DNA of 64,000 bases, taken from contig NZ_JACLQD010000002.1 of assembly GCF_014243445.1 (NCBI RefSeq), forward strand, positions 744,001 through 808,000. Reading direction: 5' to 3'. The DNA comes from Paragemmobacter straminiformis. Lineage in GTDB: Bacteria > Pseudomonadota > Alphaproteobacteria > Rhodobacterales > Rhodobacteraceae. The notes below the pieces were generated by a model. It made no database searches. It worked only from the letters and a program-made list of their open reading frames with translations, and was not told where the DNA came from. The translations under genes were made by a program, and so were the position numbers. Of the stretch, positions 33,546 through 42,127 are shown one piece after another; position 1 is the first letter of the stretch; every line of letters starts with the position of its first letter.

Positions 33546-35081
33546 ATGAATGTTCTCGTCTGGTTCAAGCGCGATCTGCGCATCGAAGACAATGCCGCCC
33601 TTGCGCTTGCCGGCGAAACGGGGGCGGTGCTGCCGCTTTACATCGTCGAGCCGGATTATTGGCGGCTGCCCGACACCTCGGCACGGCAATGGGCCTTTAC
33701 GGCGGAAACCCTGACGGAATTGCGCGACGGGTCAGCGGCGCTGGGTGCGCCGCTTGTGGTGCGGGTGGGCGATGCGGTCGAGGTGCTGGACCGGCTTTGC
33801 CGCCAGCATGATATCGCGCGCATCATCAGCCATGAGGAAACCGGAAACCGCTGGACCTTTGCCCGTGACAGGCGCGTTGCGGCATGGGCCAAGGCGGCGG
33901 GGGTGGATTGGGTGGAAGTGCCGCAGCAGGGCGTGATACGGCGGCTGGCGCGGCGCGAGGGGTGGGCAGGCCGGCGCGATGCGGTGATGGCCGCCGCCGT
34001 GCCGTCTGCGCCCGTGGCCCTGCGCGCGGTGCGCGGGGTGGAACCGGGGGCAATCCCGCCTGCGCGGGCGCTGCGGCTGGCGGATGATCCTTGCGCGCAT
34101 CGGCAAGCGGGCGGGCGGGCGCAGGGTTTGCGGCTGCTCGACGGGTTCCTGACGCAGCGGGGCGAGCCCTATCGCAGCGCGATGTCGTCGCCCCTTACGG
34201 CGGAACGGGCCTGTTCGCGGCTGTCGGCGCATCTGGCGGCGGGGGCCTTGTCGGGGCGCGAGGTGGTGCAGGCCGTGCAGGCGCGGCAGGCAGAGCGGCC
34301 GGGCGGACGCTGGGGCGGGGCTTTGGCGAGTTTCCAGTCGCGCATGGCATGGCGCGACCATTTCATGCAGAAACTGGAAAGCGAGCCTGCGATCGAATGG
34401 CGCGCGCTGCATCGCGCGGCAGACGGGTTGCGACCGCGCGAAGCCGATGCGCTGCGGCTTGCGGCCTGGGAAAAGGGCGAGACGGGGATGCCCTATGTGG
34501 ATGCCTGCATGCGCTATCTGCGGGCGACGGGCTGGCTGAACTTTCGCGCAAGGGCGATGGTGATGTCGGTCGCCTCGTATCACCTCTGGCTGGATTGGCG
34601 GGCGACGGGGCCCATTCTTGCGCGGCGCTTCACGGATTACGAACCGGGCATCCACTGGCCGCAGGTGCAGATGCAATCGGGGGTGACCGGAATCAACGCG
34701 CTGCGCATCTACAACCCCGTGAAACAGGGGCTGGAGCAGGATCCGACGGGGGTTTTCACACGGCGCTGGGTGCCGGAACTGGCGGGCGTGCCGGACGGGT
34801 TCCTGCAGGAGCCGTGGAAATGGCCCGGCGCGCGCGGGTTGCTCGGGCGGCTCTATCCCGAACCGGTGGTGGATGTGGCCGCGAGCGCGCGGGCCGCGCG
34901 CGAGGCTTGCGGGGCGCTGCGGCGCGAGGCGGGGTTCCGCGAGGCCGCGTTCGAGGTGGTGGAGCGCCATGCAAGCCCGTCGGGCGATGGCCGCTTTGTC
35001 AATGACCGCAGCCGCATCCTGCGCCGGCGCGAGGGGGCCGGACGCGGCGCGGGCGGGGCGCAGATGAGCTTTGATCTGTAG
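33546..35081 (+). CDS. DNA photolyase / cryptochrome family flavoprotein
   Basis: 511 residues. N-terminal photolyase alpha/beta domain (MNVLVWFKRDLRIEDNAALALA, then HEETGNRWTFARDRRV) and a C-terminal FAD-binding domain (MAWRDHFMQKLE, GETGMPYVDACMRYLRATGWLNFRARAMVMSVASYHLWLDWR, GIHWPQVQMQSGVTGINALRIYNPVKQ). The lack of the C-terminal Cys cluster means it is not of the iron-sulphur photolyase/CryB class. It either repairs UV lesions or acts as a cryptochrome; sequence alone does not decide. A DUF2256 mini-gene follows immediately, which is a common partner of this photolyase/cryptochrome group. Confidence 0.9.
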   Translation: MNVLVWFKRDLRIEDNAALALAGETGAVLPLYIVEPDYWRLPDTSARQWAFTAETLTELRDGSAALGAPLVVRVGDAVEVLDRLCRQHDIARIISHEETGNRWTFARDRRVAAWAKAAGVDWVEVPQQGVIRRLARREGWAGRRDAVMAAAVPSAPVALRAVRGVEPGAIPPARALRLADDPCAHRQAGGRAQGLRLLDGFLTQRGEPYRSAMSSPLTAERACSRLSAHLAAGALSGREVVQAVQARQAERPGGRWGGALASFQSRMAWRDHFMQKLESEPAIEWRALHRAADGLRPREADALRLAAWEKGETGMPYVDACMRYLRATGWLNFRARAMVMSVASYHLWLDWRATGPILARRFTDYEPGIHWPQVQMQSGVTGINALRIYNPVKQGLEQDPTGVFTRRWVPELAGVPDGFLQEPWKWPGARGLLGRLYPEPVVDVAASARAAREACGALRREAGFREAAFEVVERHASPSGDGRFVNDRSRILRRREGAGRGAGGAQMSFDL

Positions 35082-35243
35082 ATGGCGAAGATGCGCAAGA
35101 AGGGCGATCTGCCGGAAAAGGCCTGCATCTGCTGCGGGCGACCCTTTGCCTGGCGCAAGAAGTGGGAAAAGGTCTGGGACGAGGTGAAATACTGTTCCGA
35201 CCGGTGCAGGACCGAAGCGAAGCGCAAAGAGCGGCAGGGCTGA
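35082..35243 (+). CDS. DUF2256 mini-protein (zinc-finger-like) next to photolyase
   Basis: 53 residues: MAKMRKKGDLPEKACICC at the start, then GRPFAWRKKWEKVWDEVKYCSDRCRTEAKRKE. The Cys pairs CxxC and CxxxC, with the WRKKW...V.YCSDRCR core, match DUF2256 and look like a small zinc-binding fold; the protein is strongly basic. The ATG lies one base after the photolyase stop codon, so the two are co-transcribed and probably co-translated. The function of the family is not established; co-occurrence with photolyase/cryptochrome genes suggests a nucleic-acid or repair-related role. Confidence 0.88.
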   Translation: MAKMRKKGDLPEKACICCGRPFAWRKKWEKVWDEVKYCSDRCRTEAKRKERQG

Positions 35244-35251
35244 CCGGCGCG

Positions 35252-35266
35252 GCAGGCGGCGCCTGC
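35252..35266. terminator. Hairpin in the convergent gap after DUF2256
   Basis: GCAGGC (35252-35257), loop GGC, GCCTGC (35261-35266), followed by GCGCCCCCTGCCCCGGGG. It lies between convergent genes, so it could serve both. Placement supports a terminator; the stem is short. Confidence 0.4.
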
Positions 35267-35305
35267 GCGCCCCCTGCCCCGGGGTGGTGCCGAATCTCTC
35301 CGCGA

Positions 35306-35761
35306 TCAGGCCGCGCCGATGATGGCGGCAAGTTTGCCCAGGGTTTGCAAGCCCAGAGCCTCGGCCCCGAAGCCCTTGGCATTGCGGTATTCCTCGACCG
35401 TGACCATGACCATGCCGAGAGTGACCTGCGTTCCCTGACCTTCGGGTTCGAAATCGACCCATGCATCGGCGTGTTTCGGGCCGTCCTCGCCCCAGAGCAG
35501 GGTGTATTCGATGCGGGTTTGTGGCCGGACAAGGGTGTAGCGGTGGTGGTTGGGAAAGACCGTGCCGTCGGGGGCGATCATGTCGAAGACCCATTCGCCG
35601 CCCTGACGCAGGTCGATGCGCTTGGTGCGGCAGGAGAAGCCGTCCGGCCCCCACCATTTGGGCAGCGACTCGGGGTTCAGCCATGCGCCCCAGATGGTGT
35701 CGACGGGGGCTGCGATGACGCGGCGGATCAGCAATGTGCGGTCGGCGGGGTAATCCTTCAT
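35306..35761 (-). CDS. SRPBCC (Aha1-like) domain protein
   Basis: 151 residues with the AHSA1/SRPBCC pattern: LLIRRVIAAPVDTIWGAWLNPESLPKWWGPDGFSCRTKRIDLRQGGEWVFDMIAPDG. Such proteins commonly occur beside a small ArsR-type repressor, as here: the order is arsR - SRPBCC - SRPBCC with ATGA overlaps at both junctions. A hydrophobic ligand cavity is expected; function is unknown. This is the last gene of the three-gene operon. Confidence 0.85.
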   Translation of the reverse strand: MKDYPADRTLLIRRVIAAPVDTIWGAWLNPESLPKWWGPDGFSCRTKRIDLRQGGEWVFDMIAPDGTVFPNHHRYTLVRPQTRIEYTLLWGEDGPKHADAWVDFEPEGQGTQVTLGMVMVTVEEYRNAKGFGAEALGLQTLGKLAAIIGAA

Positions 35762-36258
35762 TTCGCGCCCCTTGCCATCAGACCCTGCGCATAGGCCTCG
35801 AGCTGGGTCACCACGGTTCCCCAGCCGTCATGAAAGCCCATCGCCGCATGCTGTCTGGCGGTTTCGGCGCTGCGGTGGCGGGCGATGGCGGTATATTTCG
35901 TCCGGCCCTGCCCCGCATCGGCAAAGAGCAGGATCGCGGTCATGAAGGGTTCGGGCGCGGGTTTCCAGCCGGCGCTGTAGGCGTCGGTAAAGACGAGCTT
36001 CTCGTTGGGGACCACCTCGAGGTAGACGCCGTTGTTGTCCATCTCGACCCCGTCGACGTTGAAGGTCGTGTTGCAGGCTCCGCCAACCCTTACGTCGAGT
36101 TCGCATTTCGTAACGGAATGCGGCTTGGGCACGAACCAGTGAACCAGATGCTCGGGCGTGGTCCAGCAGGTGTAGAGCAGGTCACGCGGGGCATTCACCT
36201 CGCGTTCGAGGACGAGGTCGAGGTCCGGGTCGTAGCCGGGCAAGAGGTCTGGGGTCAT
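35758..36258 (-). CDS. SRPBCC (Aha1-like) domain protein (second)
   Basis: 166 residues: LDLVLEREVNAPRDLLYTCWTTPEHLVHWFVPKPHSVTKCELDVRVGGACNTTF is the AHSA1-type START-like pattern. It is related to the following gene product but more divergent at the C-terminus (HAAMGFHDGWGTVVTQLEAYAQGL). The start at 36258 overlaps the arsR stop codon. Together the two proteins form a regulated pair of unknown substrate; glutathione-S-transferase-like or stress roles proposed for relatives are not supported here. Confidence 0.86.
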   Translation of the reverse strand: MTPDLLPGYDPDLDLVLEREVNAPRDLLYTCWTTPEHLVHWFVPKPHSVTKCELDVRVGGACNTTFNVDGVEMDNNGVYLEVVPNEKLVFTDAYSAGWKPAPEPFMTAILLFADAGQGRTKYTAIARHRSAETARQHAAMGFHDGWGTVVTQLEAYAQGLMARGAK

Positions 36259-36611
36259 GGCGCGGTGTCCTTTTCCATCCGGGCGGTCATCAACTTGGTT
36301 ACGTAATCGTCCAGCCGGTCGAGACGCGCCTCCCACTGGGCGCGCTGGGTGTCGAGCCAGCCTTTCATCGGGTCGAGCGCCTGCGGGTTCAGCCGACAGG
36401 AGCGGATGCGGCCATCCTTGGCCGAATGGATCAGCCCCGCCTGTTCCAGCACCGAAAGGTGGCGCAGGATGGTGGGCAGCTTGAGCCCGCTGGGACCGGC
36501 AAGTTCGGTCACCGCCGCAGGGCCGCAGGCAAGGCGTTCGAGCATCGCCCGACGGGTCGGGTCGGAGAGTGCGTGAAAGAGCAGCGAAAGGTCGGGGTCA
36601 TGCTTAGCCAT
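36255..36611 (-). CDS. ArsR-family transcriptional repressor
   Basis: 118-residue winged-helix protein: [70 protein letters not shown]. No metal-binding Cys motif of the ELCVC type, so it is not an arsenite sensor; it belongs to the group linked with SRPBCC genes. The start codon at 36609-36611 lies inside an 18-bp perfect palindrome (36603-36620), the probable operator. The long open frame upstream is shadow sequence running through the malate synthase leader. Confidence 0.9.
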   Translation of the reverse strand: MAKHDPDLSLLFHALSDPTRRAMLERLACGPAAVTELAGPSGLKLPTILRHLSVLEQAGLIHSAKDGRIRSCRLNPQALDPMKGWLDTQRAQWEARLDRLDDYVTKLMTARMEKDTAP

Positions 36612-36620
36612 ATGGCTAAG
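36603..36620. promoter_or_regulatory. ArsR operator palindrome over the start codon
   Basis: CTTAGCCATATGGCTAAG is a perfect 18-bp palindrome that contains the arsR ATG. Binding here would block both transcription and, by position, initiation. A degenerate second copy lies 31 bp further upstream. Confidence 0.7.
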
Positions 36621-36651
36621 TAACATGCCAGGGCGAGTCGCGACAGGGAAA

Positions 36652-36669
36652 CTTAGCCATTCGGCAAAG
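36652..36669. promoter_or_regulatory. Second, imperfect ArsR site
   Basis: CTTAGCCAT followed by TCGGCAAAG. The left half is identical to the first operator and the right half matches it at six of nine positions. It lies between arsR and the divergent malate synthase gene, where it could also affect glcB. Confidence 0.5.
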
Positions 36670-36684
36670 TTTCGCGATTTTCGG

Positions 36685-36750
36685 GCAAAGCCGAAAGGTG
36701 ATGTTCGGCTTTGCGGGCAAATCTGCACGGGGGCTTTGTTGAAGCCCCCG
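36685..36750. repeat. Two inverted repeats in the malate synthase leader
   Basis: Arms GCAAAGCCGAA (36685-36695) and TTCGGCTTTGC (36704-36714) form an 11-bp stem. They are followed by CGGGGGCTT (36728-36736) and AAGCCCCCG (36742-36750), a 9-bp stem. Both lie 5' of glcB and 3' of the arsR promoter. They may be RNA hairpins of the leader or a regulator site; no known riboswitch is recognised. Confidence 0.5.
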
Positions 36751-36804
36751 CCTGCCGCAGCTATGGTGTGCCGTGGCATACCGACCGCGAGAAGGAGACG
36801 ACGC

Positions 36805-38955
36805 ATGGCACGGATCGAGAGAAGCGGGCTTTCCGTGGATGCGCGGCTGGTGGCCTTCGTCGAGGAAAGGGCGCTGGCCGGAACCGGCCTTGCGGCTGAC
36901 CGCTTCTGGTCGGGGTTTGCGGCGGCGGTGGCAGAGCTTGGCCCCGTGAACCGCGCGCTGCTTGCCAAACGCGCGGATCTGCAGGCGCGGATCGATGCCT
37001 GGCATGTGGCGCGGCGCGGGCAGGCCTTTGACGCAGAAGCATACCGCGCCTTTCTGGCCGAGATCGGCTATCTGCTGCCCGAGGGGCCGGATTTCCGTAT
37101 CGAGACCGAAGGCGTCGATCCCGAAATCGCGCAGGTGCCGGGGCCGCAGCTTGTGGTTCCGGTGATGAACGCGCGCTATGCGCTGAACGCGGCGAATGCG
37201 CGCTGGGGATCGCTGTACGATGCGCTTTACGGCACCGATGCCTTGGGGGATGCACCCATAGGCAAGGATTATGACCCGGCGCGCGGGCAGCGGGTCATCG
37301 CATGGGCCAAGGCGTTTCTGGACGATGTGGCCCCGCTTGCAAAGGGCAGCCATGCGGATGTGACGGGCTACCGCGTCGAGGGCGGGGCGCTGGTTCCGGC
37401 GCTGAGGACCCCCGCCCAATTCGCCGGATATCGCGGCGAGGCGGCGCAGCCTTCGGCAATCCTGCTCAGGAACAACGGCTTGCATCTGGTGTTGCGGATC
37501 GATCCGCTGAACCGCATCGGGTCGGTCGACAAGGCAGGCGTGGCCGATCTGCGGATGGAAGCCGCCATGTCGGCGATCATGGATTGCGAGGACAGCGTCG
37601 CGGCGGTGGATGCCGAGGACAAGGTCGTGGCTTACGGCAACTGGCTGGGCCTGATGCGGGGCGATCTGGTCGAGATGGTGGCCAAGGGCGACCAGACGAT
37701 CGAGCGGCGCCTGCGCGACGACTATGCGTTTACCGCAGTCGATGGCGCACCGCTGACGCTGAAGGGCCGCGCCCTGATGCTGGTGCGGAACGTCGGGCAT
37801 CTGATGACCAACCCCGCCGTGCTTGACCAAGAGGGGCGCGAGGTGGGGGAAGGGATCATGGATGCCTTTGTCACCACGCTTTGCGCCATGCATGACCTGC
37901 AAAAGACGGACGGGCCGCGCAATTCGCTGCACGGGTCGGTCTATGTGGTGAAACCCAAGATGCACGGCCCCGAGGAAGTGGCATTCGCCTGCACGATCTT
38001 TGATCGGGTCGAGGCCTGTCTGGGCCTGCCGCGCCATACGGTGAAGCTGGGGATCATGGACGAGGAGCGGCGCACCAGTGCCAACCTAAAGGAATGCATC
38101 CGCGCCGCGAAGAACCGCGTTGCATTCATCAACACGGGCTTCCTCGACCGGACGGGGGACGAGATCCACACCAGCATGGAAGCCGGGGCGATGGTGCGCA
38201 AGGGCGAGATGAAGAACGCCGCCTGGATCAAGAGCTACGAGGACCGCAACGTGGACATCGGCCTTGCCTGCGGCTTGAAGGGCCGCGCGCAGATCGGCAA
38301 GGGGATGTGGGCCATGCCCGACCTGATGGCCGCGATGCTGGAGCAGAAGATCGCGCATCCAAGGGCGGGTGCCACCTGTGCATGGGTGCCCTCGCCCACG
38401 GCGGCGACGCTGCATGCGACGCATTACCACCGTGTCGATGTGCTGGCCCGGCAAGACGAGATCGCGGCGGGCGGAGCGCGGGGCAGGCTGGACGATCTGC
38501 TGACGATCCCGCTGGCCGAGGGGGTCAACTGGTCGGAGGCCGAGGTGCGCGCCGAGATCGAGAACAACGCGCAGGGCATTCTGGGCTATGTGGTGCGCTG
38601 GGTCGATCAGGGCGTGGGCTGTTCCAAGGTGCCGGACATCCATGACGTCGGGCTGATGGAGGACCGCGCCACCTGCCGGATTTCGGCGCAGGCGCTGGCC
38701 AACTGGCTGCACCACGGCGTTGTCAGCGAGGCGCAGGTGATGGCGGCGCTGCGCAAGATGGCGGCGGTGGTCGACAGGCAGAACGCGGGCGACCGGGCCT
38801 ATCTGCCGATGGCGCCGAATTTCGACGGTGTGGCCTTCAAGGCGGCCTGCGATCTGGTGTTCAAGGGGCGGGAACAACCCTCGGGCTATACCGAGCCTGT
38901 GCTGCATCGCCGCAGGCTGGAAGCCAAGGCCCGCAGCCGCATTCACGCCGTCTGA
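36805..38955 (+). CDS. glcB: Malate synthase G
   Basis: 716-residue G-form malate synthase, the normal length for this monomeric class. It condenses glyoxylate with acetyl-CoA to malate in the cytoplasm. Key segments: [30 protein letters not shown] (catalytic acidic residues that hold Mg), [42 protein letters not shown], and [15 protein letters not shown]. The start at 36805 has AAGGAG nine bases upstream and gives the standard start ([15 protein letters not shown]). Monocistronic, divergent from the arsR operon, and followed by a hairpin and the convergent bolA-like gene. No isocitrate lyase gene is present in the window. Confidence 0.97.
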   Translation: MARIERSGLSVDARLVAFVEERALAGTGLAADRFWSGFAAAVAELGPVNRALLAKRADLQARIDAWHVARRGQAFDAEAYRAFLAEIGYLLPEGPDFRIETEGVDPEIAQVPGPQLVVPVMNARYALNAANARWGSLYDALYGTDALGDAPIGKDYDPARGQRVIAWAKAFLDDVAPLAKGSHADVTGYRVEGGALVPALRTPAQFAGYRGEAAQPSAILLRNNGLHLVLRIDPLNRIGSVDKAGVADLRMEAAMSAIMDCEDSVAAVDAEDKVVAYGNWLGLMRGDLVEMVAKGDQTIERRLRDDYAFTAVDGAPLTLKGRALMLVRNVGHLMTNPAVLDQEGREVGEGIMDAFVTTLCAMHDLQKTDGPRNSLHGSVYVVKPKMHGPEEVAFACTIFDRVEACLGLPRHTVKLGIMDEERRTSANLKECIRAAKNRVAFINTGFLDRTGDEIHTSMEAGAMVRKGEMKNAAWIKSYEDRNVDIGLACGLKGRAQIGKGMWAMPDLMAAMLEQKIAHPRAGATCAWVPSPTAATLHATHYHRVDVLARQDEIAAGGARGRLDDLLTIPLAEGVNWSEAEVRAEIENNAQGILGYVVRWVDQGVGCSKVPDIHDVGLMEDRATCRISAQALANWLHHGVVSEAQVMAALRKMAAVVDRQNAGDRAYLPMAPNFDGVAFKAACDLVFKGREQPSGYTEPVLHRRRLEAKARSRIHAV

Positions 38956-38960
38956 CGGGC

Positions 38961-38979
38961 GGGGCGCTGCGCGCGCCCC
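38961..38979. terminator. Hairpin between glcB and the BolA gene
   Basis: GGGGCGC (38961-38967) and GCGCCCC (38973-38979) around loop TGCGC, in the 33-bp gap between convergent genes. A bidirectional terminator is likely. Confidence 0.5.
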
Positions 38980-38988
38980 CCTGCCCGA

Positions 38989-39246
38989 TCAGCCGATATC
39001 GAGTGCGAGGGCGTGGATGCGGCTGTTGAGGTCACCAAGTGCGCGCTGCACGGCGCGATGGCGGTCGACCCTGCCCATCGCCGCAAGCGAGGCGGCGCGG
39101 ATCCGCACGCTGAAATGGCTTTCGCCGCTGCCATCGTCGCCGGAATGGCCCGCGTGGCGGTGGCTGTCGTTCACCACGCGCAATTCGCTGGGGGCGAAGG
39201 CTTCGGTGAGGCGGGCTGTCAGCTCTTCGGTGATGGTCATTTGCAT
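38989..39246 (-). CDS. BolA-family protein
   Basis: 85 residues: ITEELTARLTEAFAPSELRVVNDSHRHAGHSGDDGSGESHFSVRIRAASLAAMGRVDRHRAVQRALGDLN. The conserved His in ESHFSV and the class-specific loop with NDSHRHAGH are present. BolA proteins partner with monothiol glutaredoxins in iron-sulphur sensing. Start uncertain: ATG at 39246 or at 39240; neither has a strong ribosome-binding site. The gene faces away from the DnaJ-domain gene, a common arrangement in Rhodobacterales by my recollection, so the two share an intergenic region of about 90 bp. Confidence 0.88.
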   Translation of the reverse strand: MQMTITEELTARLTEAFAPSELRVVNDSHRHAGHSGDDGSGESHFSVRIRAASLAAMGRVDRHRAVQRALGDLNSRIHALALDIG

Positions 39247-39335
39247 GTCACGGGCATTTTCCTTCCCTCCCCCCTTCAATCCGGCGCGAGAAGCCTTAAA
39301 CTCTCGCCTCCGAGTCGGAAAGGCAAGCCAGACCC

Positions 39336-39971
39336 ATGAGCACGCGACCCCCGTTTGAATTCGATCTCCGCGTCTCGTCGGACAAGAAGCGCCGCAAGAC
39401 CGGCAGGCGCGGCATGTCGGGGGCTTTCGAGACCTCGCAGAAGATGTGCGAATATCCCGACTGCAAGGAACAGGGGGCCTATCGCGCGCCGAAATCGCCC
39501 GATCTGCTCGACGAGTATTTCTGGTTCTGCAAGGAGCACGTCCGCGAATACAACCTGAAATGGAATTTCTTTCAGGGCACGACGGACGAGGAATTCCAGA
39601 AGTTCCTCGACAAGGACAGGCTGTGGGGGCGCGAGACGCAGCCCTTTGGCAAGAAGGCCGACGAGGGGCGGGCCTGGCAACGGCTGGGGGTCGATGATCC
39701 GATGGCGATTCTGGGCGACAAGTCCACGATCAACCCGCCCAAGCCGACCAGCAACGCCACGCGCAAACTGCCCGCGACCGAGCGCAAGGCGATCGAGATT
39801 CTGGACGCGCGCGACACCTGGACGCGGACCGAGATTCGCAAGCAATACAAAAGCCTGGTGAAGGATCTTCACCCCGATATGAACGGCGGCGACCGCAGCG
39901 ACGAAGACCGTCTGCAAGAGGTTGTCTGGGCCTGGGACCAGATCAAGGACAGCCGTTACTTCCGCGACTGA
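39336..39971 (+). CDS. DnaJ-domain protein
   Basis: 211 residues. The J domain is at the C-terminus (about 145-211): AIEILDARDTWTRTEIRKQYKSLVKDLHPDMNGGDRSDEDRLQEVVWAWDQIK, with the HPD tripeptide intact. The N-terminal half contains a CEYPDC...FWFCKEH stretch that could bind metal, and FNLKW-like YNLKWNFF. J-proteins of this layout are widespread in alphaproteobacteria with unknown client. Its 3' end overlaps the convergent membrane-protein gene by 16 bp. Confidence 0.9.
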   Translation: MSTRPPFEFDLRVSSDKKRRKTGRRGMSGAFETSQKMCEYPDCKEQGAYRAPKSPDLLDEYFWFCKEHVREYNLKWNFFQGTTDEEFQKFLDKDRLWGRETQPFGKKADEGRAWQRLGVDDPMAILGDKSTINPPKPTSNATRKLPATERKAIEILDARDTWTRTEIRKQYKSLVKDLHPDMNGGDRSDEDRLQEVVWAWDQIKDSRYFRD

Positions 39972-40324
39972 CGCAGGGCGAGGATTTGCGGTGCGACCAG
40001 CGCGAGGGCCAGCGAGGCCAGCGCGAGGTTGTGCTGCGGCAGGGCCAGCACAAGGCCCAATGCCCCCCGCCCCGCATAGAGGCCGAGCGGAACCGCGACC
40101 ACCAGAACCACGGCCAGACAGGTCAGGACCGCCCTGACCCAGCCTTGCCCAAGCTGCGGGGCCGCAACCCAGCCGGCAAGAATGGCGGGAATCAGCCCCA
40201 GCCGGAACAGCGCAGAATTCAGCACCGAGGGTTCGGTATCGGCGCCGAGATCGACGCGGCCAAGCGCCGAGGCGGTGAAAACCCCGATCAGCAGGGCAAG
40301 GACAAGGCGGTGTTTTGCGGTCAT
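39956..40324 (-). CDS. Small membrane protein, not recognised
   Basis: 122 residues with several hydrophobic stretches: RLVLALLIGVFTASALG, LFRLGLIPAILAGWVAAP, AVLTCLAVVLVVAVPLGLYAG and NLALASLALALVAPQIL. Four membrane segments are likely. No family recognised. The start at 40324 (MTAKHRLVLA) gives a classical positive-inside N-terminus. It lies alone on the minus strand between the DnaJ-domain gene and cobS, so its promoter must be in the 145 bp shared with cobS. Confidence 0.65.
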   Translation of the reverse strand: MTAKHRLVLALLIGVFTASALGRVDLGADTEPSVLNSALFRLGLIPAILAGWVAAPQLGQGWVRAVLTCLAVVLVVAVPLGLYAGRGALGLVLALPQHNLALASLALALVAPQILALRQSRK

Positions 40325-40469
40325 TGCGCTTGATACGATGGCAGGACGGGCCAAGCCAAGGGGCTGGCGCATGTCGCTTGCGACGCAATCCCTGCCGCCC
40401 TTCCCCTTGCGGCCCCCCGCGTTATGTTCCACACATCTTTGAACGGCCCTGCGGGGCGATGCGAATTTT

Positions 40470-41456
40470 ATGGCGGTCGGAATGCTGGACACTGTGATGA
40501 AACCCACCGAAGAAATCTCGGTCCGCGATGTCTTCGGCATCGACACCGAAATGAAAGTGAAGGGGTTCGCTGACCGCACCGACCGCGTGCCCGAGATCGA
40601 CCCCACCTACAAGTTCGACCCGGACACCACTTTGGCGATTCTGGCGGGCTTCGCCTATAACCGCCGCGTGATGATTCAAGGCTATCACGGCACGGGCAAA
40701 TCCACGCATATCGAACAGGTGGCGGCGCGGCTGAACTGGCCCTGCGTGCGGGTGAACCTCGACAGCCATATCAGCCGGATCGACCTGATCGGCAAGGACG
40801 CGATCAAGCTGCGCGACGGCAAGCAGGTGACGGAATTCCACGAAGGCATCCTGCCCTGGGCGCTGCGCAACCCCGTGGCCATCGTCTTTGACGAATATGA
40901 TGCGGGGCGCGCGGACGTGATGTTCGTGATCCAGCGCGTGCTGGAGCATGACGGCAAGCTGACGCTGCTGGACCAGAACGAGATCATCACCCCGCACCCG
41001 TCCTTCCGCCTGTTCGCCACGGCGAACACGGTGGGTCTGGGTGACACCACGGGGCTTTACCACGGCACGCAGCAGATCAACCAGGCGCAGATGGACCGCT
41101 GGTCGCTTGTCGCGACGCTGAACTATCTGAGCCATGATGCCGAGGCCGCGATCGTGCTGGCGAAGAACCCGCATTACAACACGGAAAAAGGGCGCAAGCA
41201 GATCAACCAGATGGTGACGGTTGCGGACCTGACGCGGACGGCTTTCATGAACGGCGATCTTTCGACGGTGATGAGCCCGCGCACGGTGATCAACTGGGCG
41301 CAGAATGCCGAGATTTTCCGCAATCTGGGCTATGCGTTCCGGCTGTCGTTCCTGAACAAATGCGACGAGCTGGAGCGGCAGACGGTGGCCGAGTTCTACC
41401 AGCGCTGCTTTGGCGAGGAACTGCCGGAAAGCGCGGCAAGCACGGCGATGAAGTAA
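40470..41456 (+). CDS. cobS: Cobaltochelatase subunit CobS (MoxR-like AAA+ ATPase)
   Basis: 328-residue AAA+ protein. The N-terminal part [46 protein letters not shown] is CobS-specific. Walker [11 protein letters not shown] with Lys77, Walker [12 protein letters not shown], sensor FATANTVG. With CobT it forms the chaperone-like complex that, together with CobN, inserts cobalt into hydrogenobyrinate a,c-diamide in the aerobic cobalamin route. cobT follows after a short gene. cobN is not in the window. Alternative start codons at 40482 or 40497 are possible. No cobalamin riboswitch is evident upstream. Confidence 0.94.
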   Translation: MAVGMLDTVMKPTEEISVRDVFGIDTEMKVKGFADRTDRVPEIDPTYKFDPDTTLAILAGFAYNRRVMIQGYHGTGKSTHIEQVAARLNWPCVRVNLDSHISRIDLIGKDAIKLRDGKQVTEFHEGILPWALRNPVAIVFDEYDAGRADVMFVIQRVLEHDGKLTLLDQNEIITPHPSFRLFATANTVGLGDTTGLYHGTQQINQAQMDRWSLVATLNYLSHDAEAAIVLAKNPHYNTEKGRKQINQMVTVADLTRTAFMNGDLSTVMSPRTVINWAQNAEIFRNLGYAFRLSFLNKCDELERQTVAEFYQRCFGEELPESAASTAMK

Positions 41457-41478
41457 GCCGTAACGGGTGACGGATTTC

Positions 41479-41510
41479 GGGCCGACAGGGTTTTGGGCCG
41501 ACAGGGTTTT
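41479..41510. repeat. Two tandem copies of a 16-bp unit after cobS
   Basis: The unit GGGCCGACAGGGTTTT is present twice without mismatch (41479-41494 and 41495-41510) and is followed by a partial GGGC. It begins 22 bp after the cobS stop codon. The rest of the gap up to 41694 holds no other recognisable element. Confidence 0.85.
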
Positions 41511-41694
41511 GGGCGCGGGGGGAACCTTTGCGCCCATTTCCTTTGGGCCGGGCGCGCGATGGCGCGGGTCGCAAGGCAAGGTAGGCGGGGGCGGCAAGGG
41601 TTGCGCCCGGGCTTTGAACACCATGCCGGACTGGTCGTGAAAGTTTTCAAACTGCCTGATTGATTGGCGCTATTCCTTGTGCCACGCTGCATTC

Positions 41695-42075
41695 ATGAGC
41701 GGTCTGCGAACATATCTCGCCCCCCTCGTCCTGTGCATGTTTCCACAGGCCAGCCCCGCCATTGCCCAGACGGCCCCCGACCCCGAATGGTTCGCCATCT
41801 GCACCGGCAGGCTTTCGGCGCTGATGGAGCACCAGTTCCTGACGGACGGGCCTGCGTCTGAGGCGACGCGGGCAAAACGCGATGCCATGGCCGATCTGCT
41901 GGAGGCGGTGGCGCTGCCCGATCAGGTGCCGCATCTGATGGGGCTGCGGGTCGATGCAAAATGGGCCTATCGCGCGCTGCTCGACCAGGCGGCGTTCGGC
42001 CCCGATCCCGCGCATCGGGCGGCACGGCAGGCGCGGGCGCTGGGGGCGGCCTGCACCGATATGCTTCTGGGCTGA
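41695..42075 (+). CDS. Hypothetical exported protein
   Basis: 126 residues with a signal peptide ([29 protein letters not shown] cleavage). The mature part has two Cys ([12 protein letters not shown] and [10 protein letters not shown]) that could form a disulfide, and helical character. No family recognised. It stands between cobS and cobT on the same strand and may be co-transcribed. The ATG at 41677 is a possible alternative start but would spoil the signal peptide N-region. Confidence 0.6.
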   Translation: MSGLRTYLAPLVLCMFPQASPAIAQTAPDPEWFAICTGRLSALMEHQFLTDGPASEATRAKRDAMADLLEAVALPDQVPHLMGLRVDAKWAYRALLDQAAFGPDPAHRAARQARALGAACTDMLLG

Positions 42076-42127
42076 AAGGCGCGCCCTGCCCCCTTGCCCC
42101 CGCCCTTGCGCGGTGCAAATGTGGGCC

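Noticed and set aside
36625-36804. N-terminal extension of malate synthase from the ATG at 36625
   Set aside because: The extension would run through the operator and hairpins, has no homology to the family, and a strong AAGGAG site precedes the ATG at 36805.
40325-40469. Cobalamin riboswitch upstream of cobS
   Set aside because: No B12-box-like sequence or suitable leader was recognised in the 145 bp, and the gap also serves a divergent gene.
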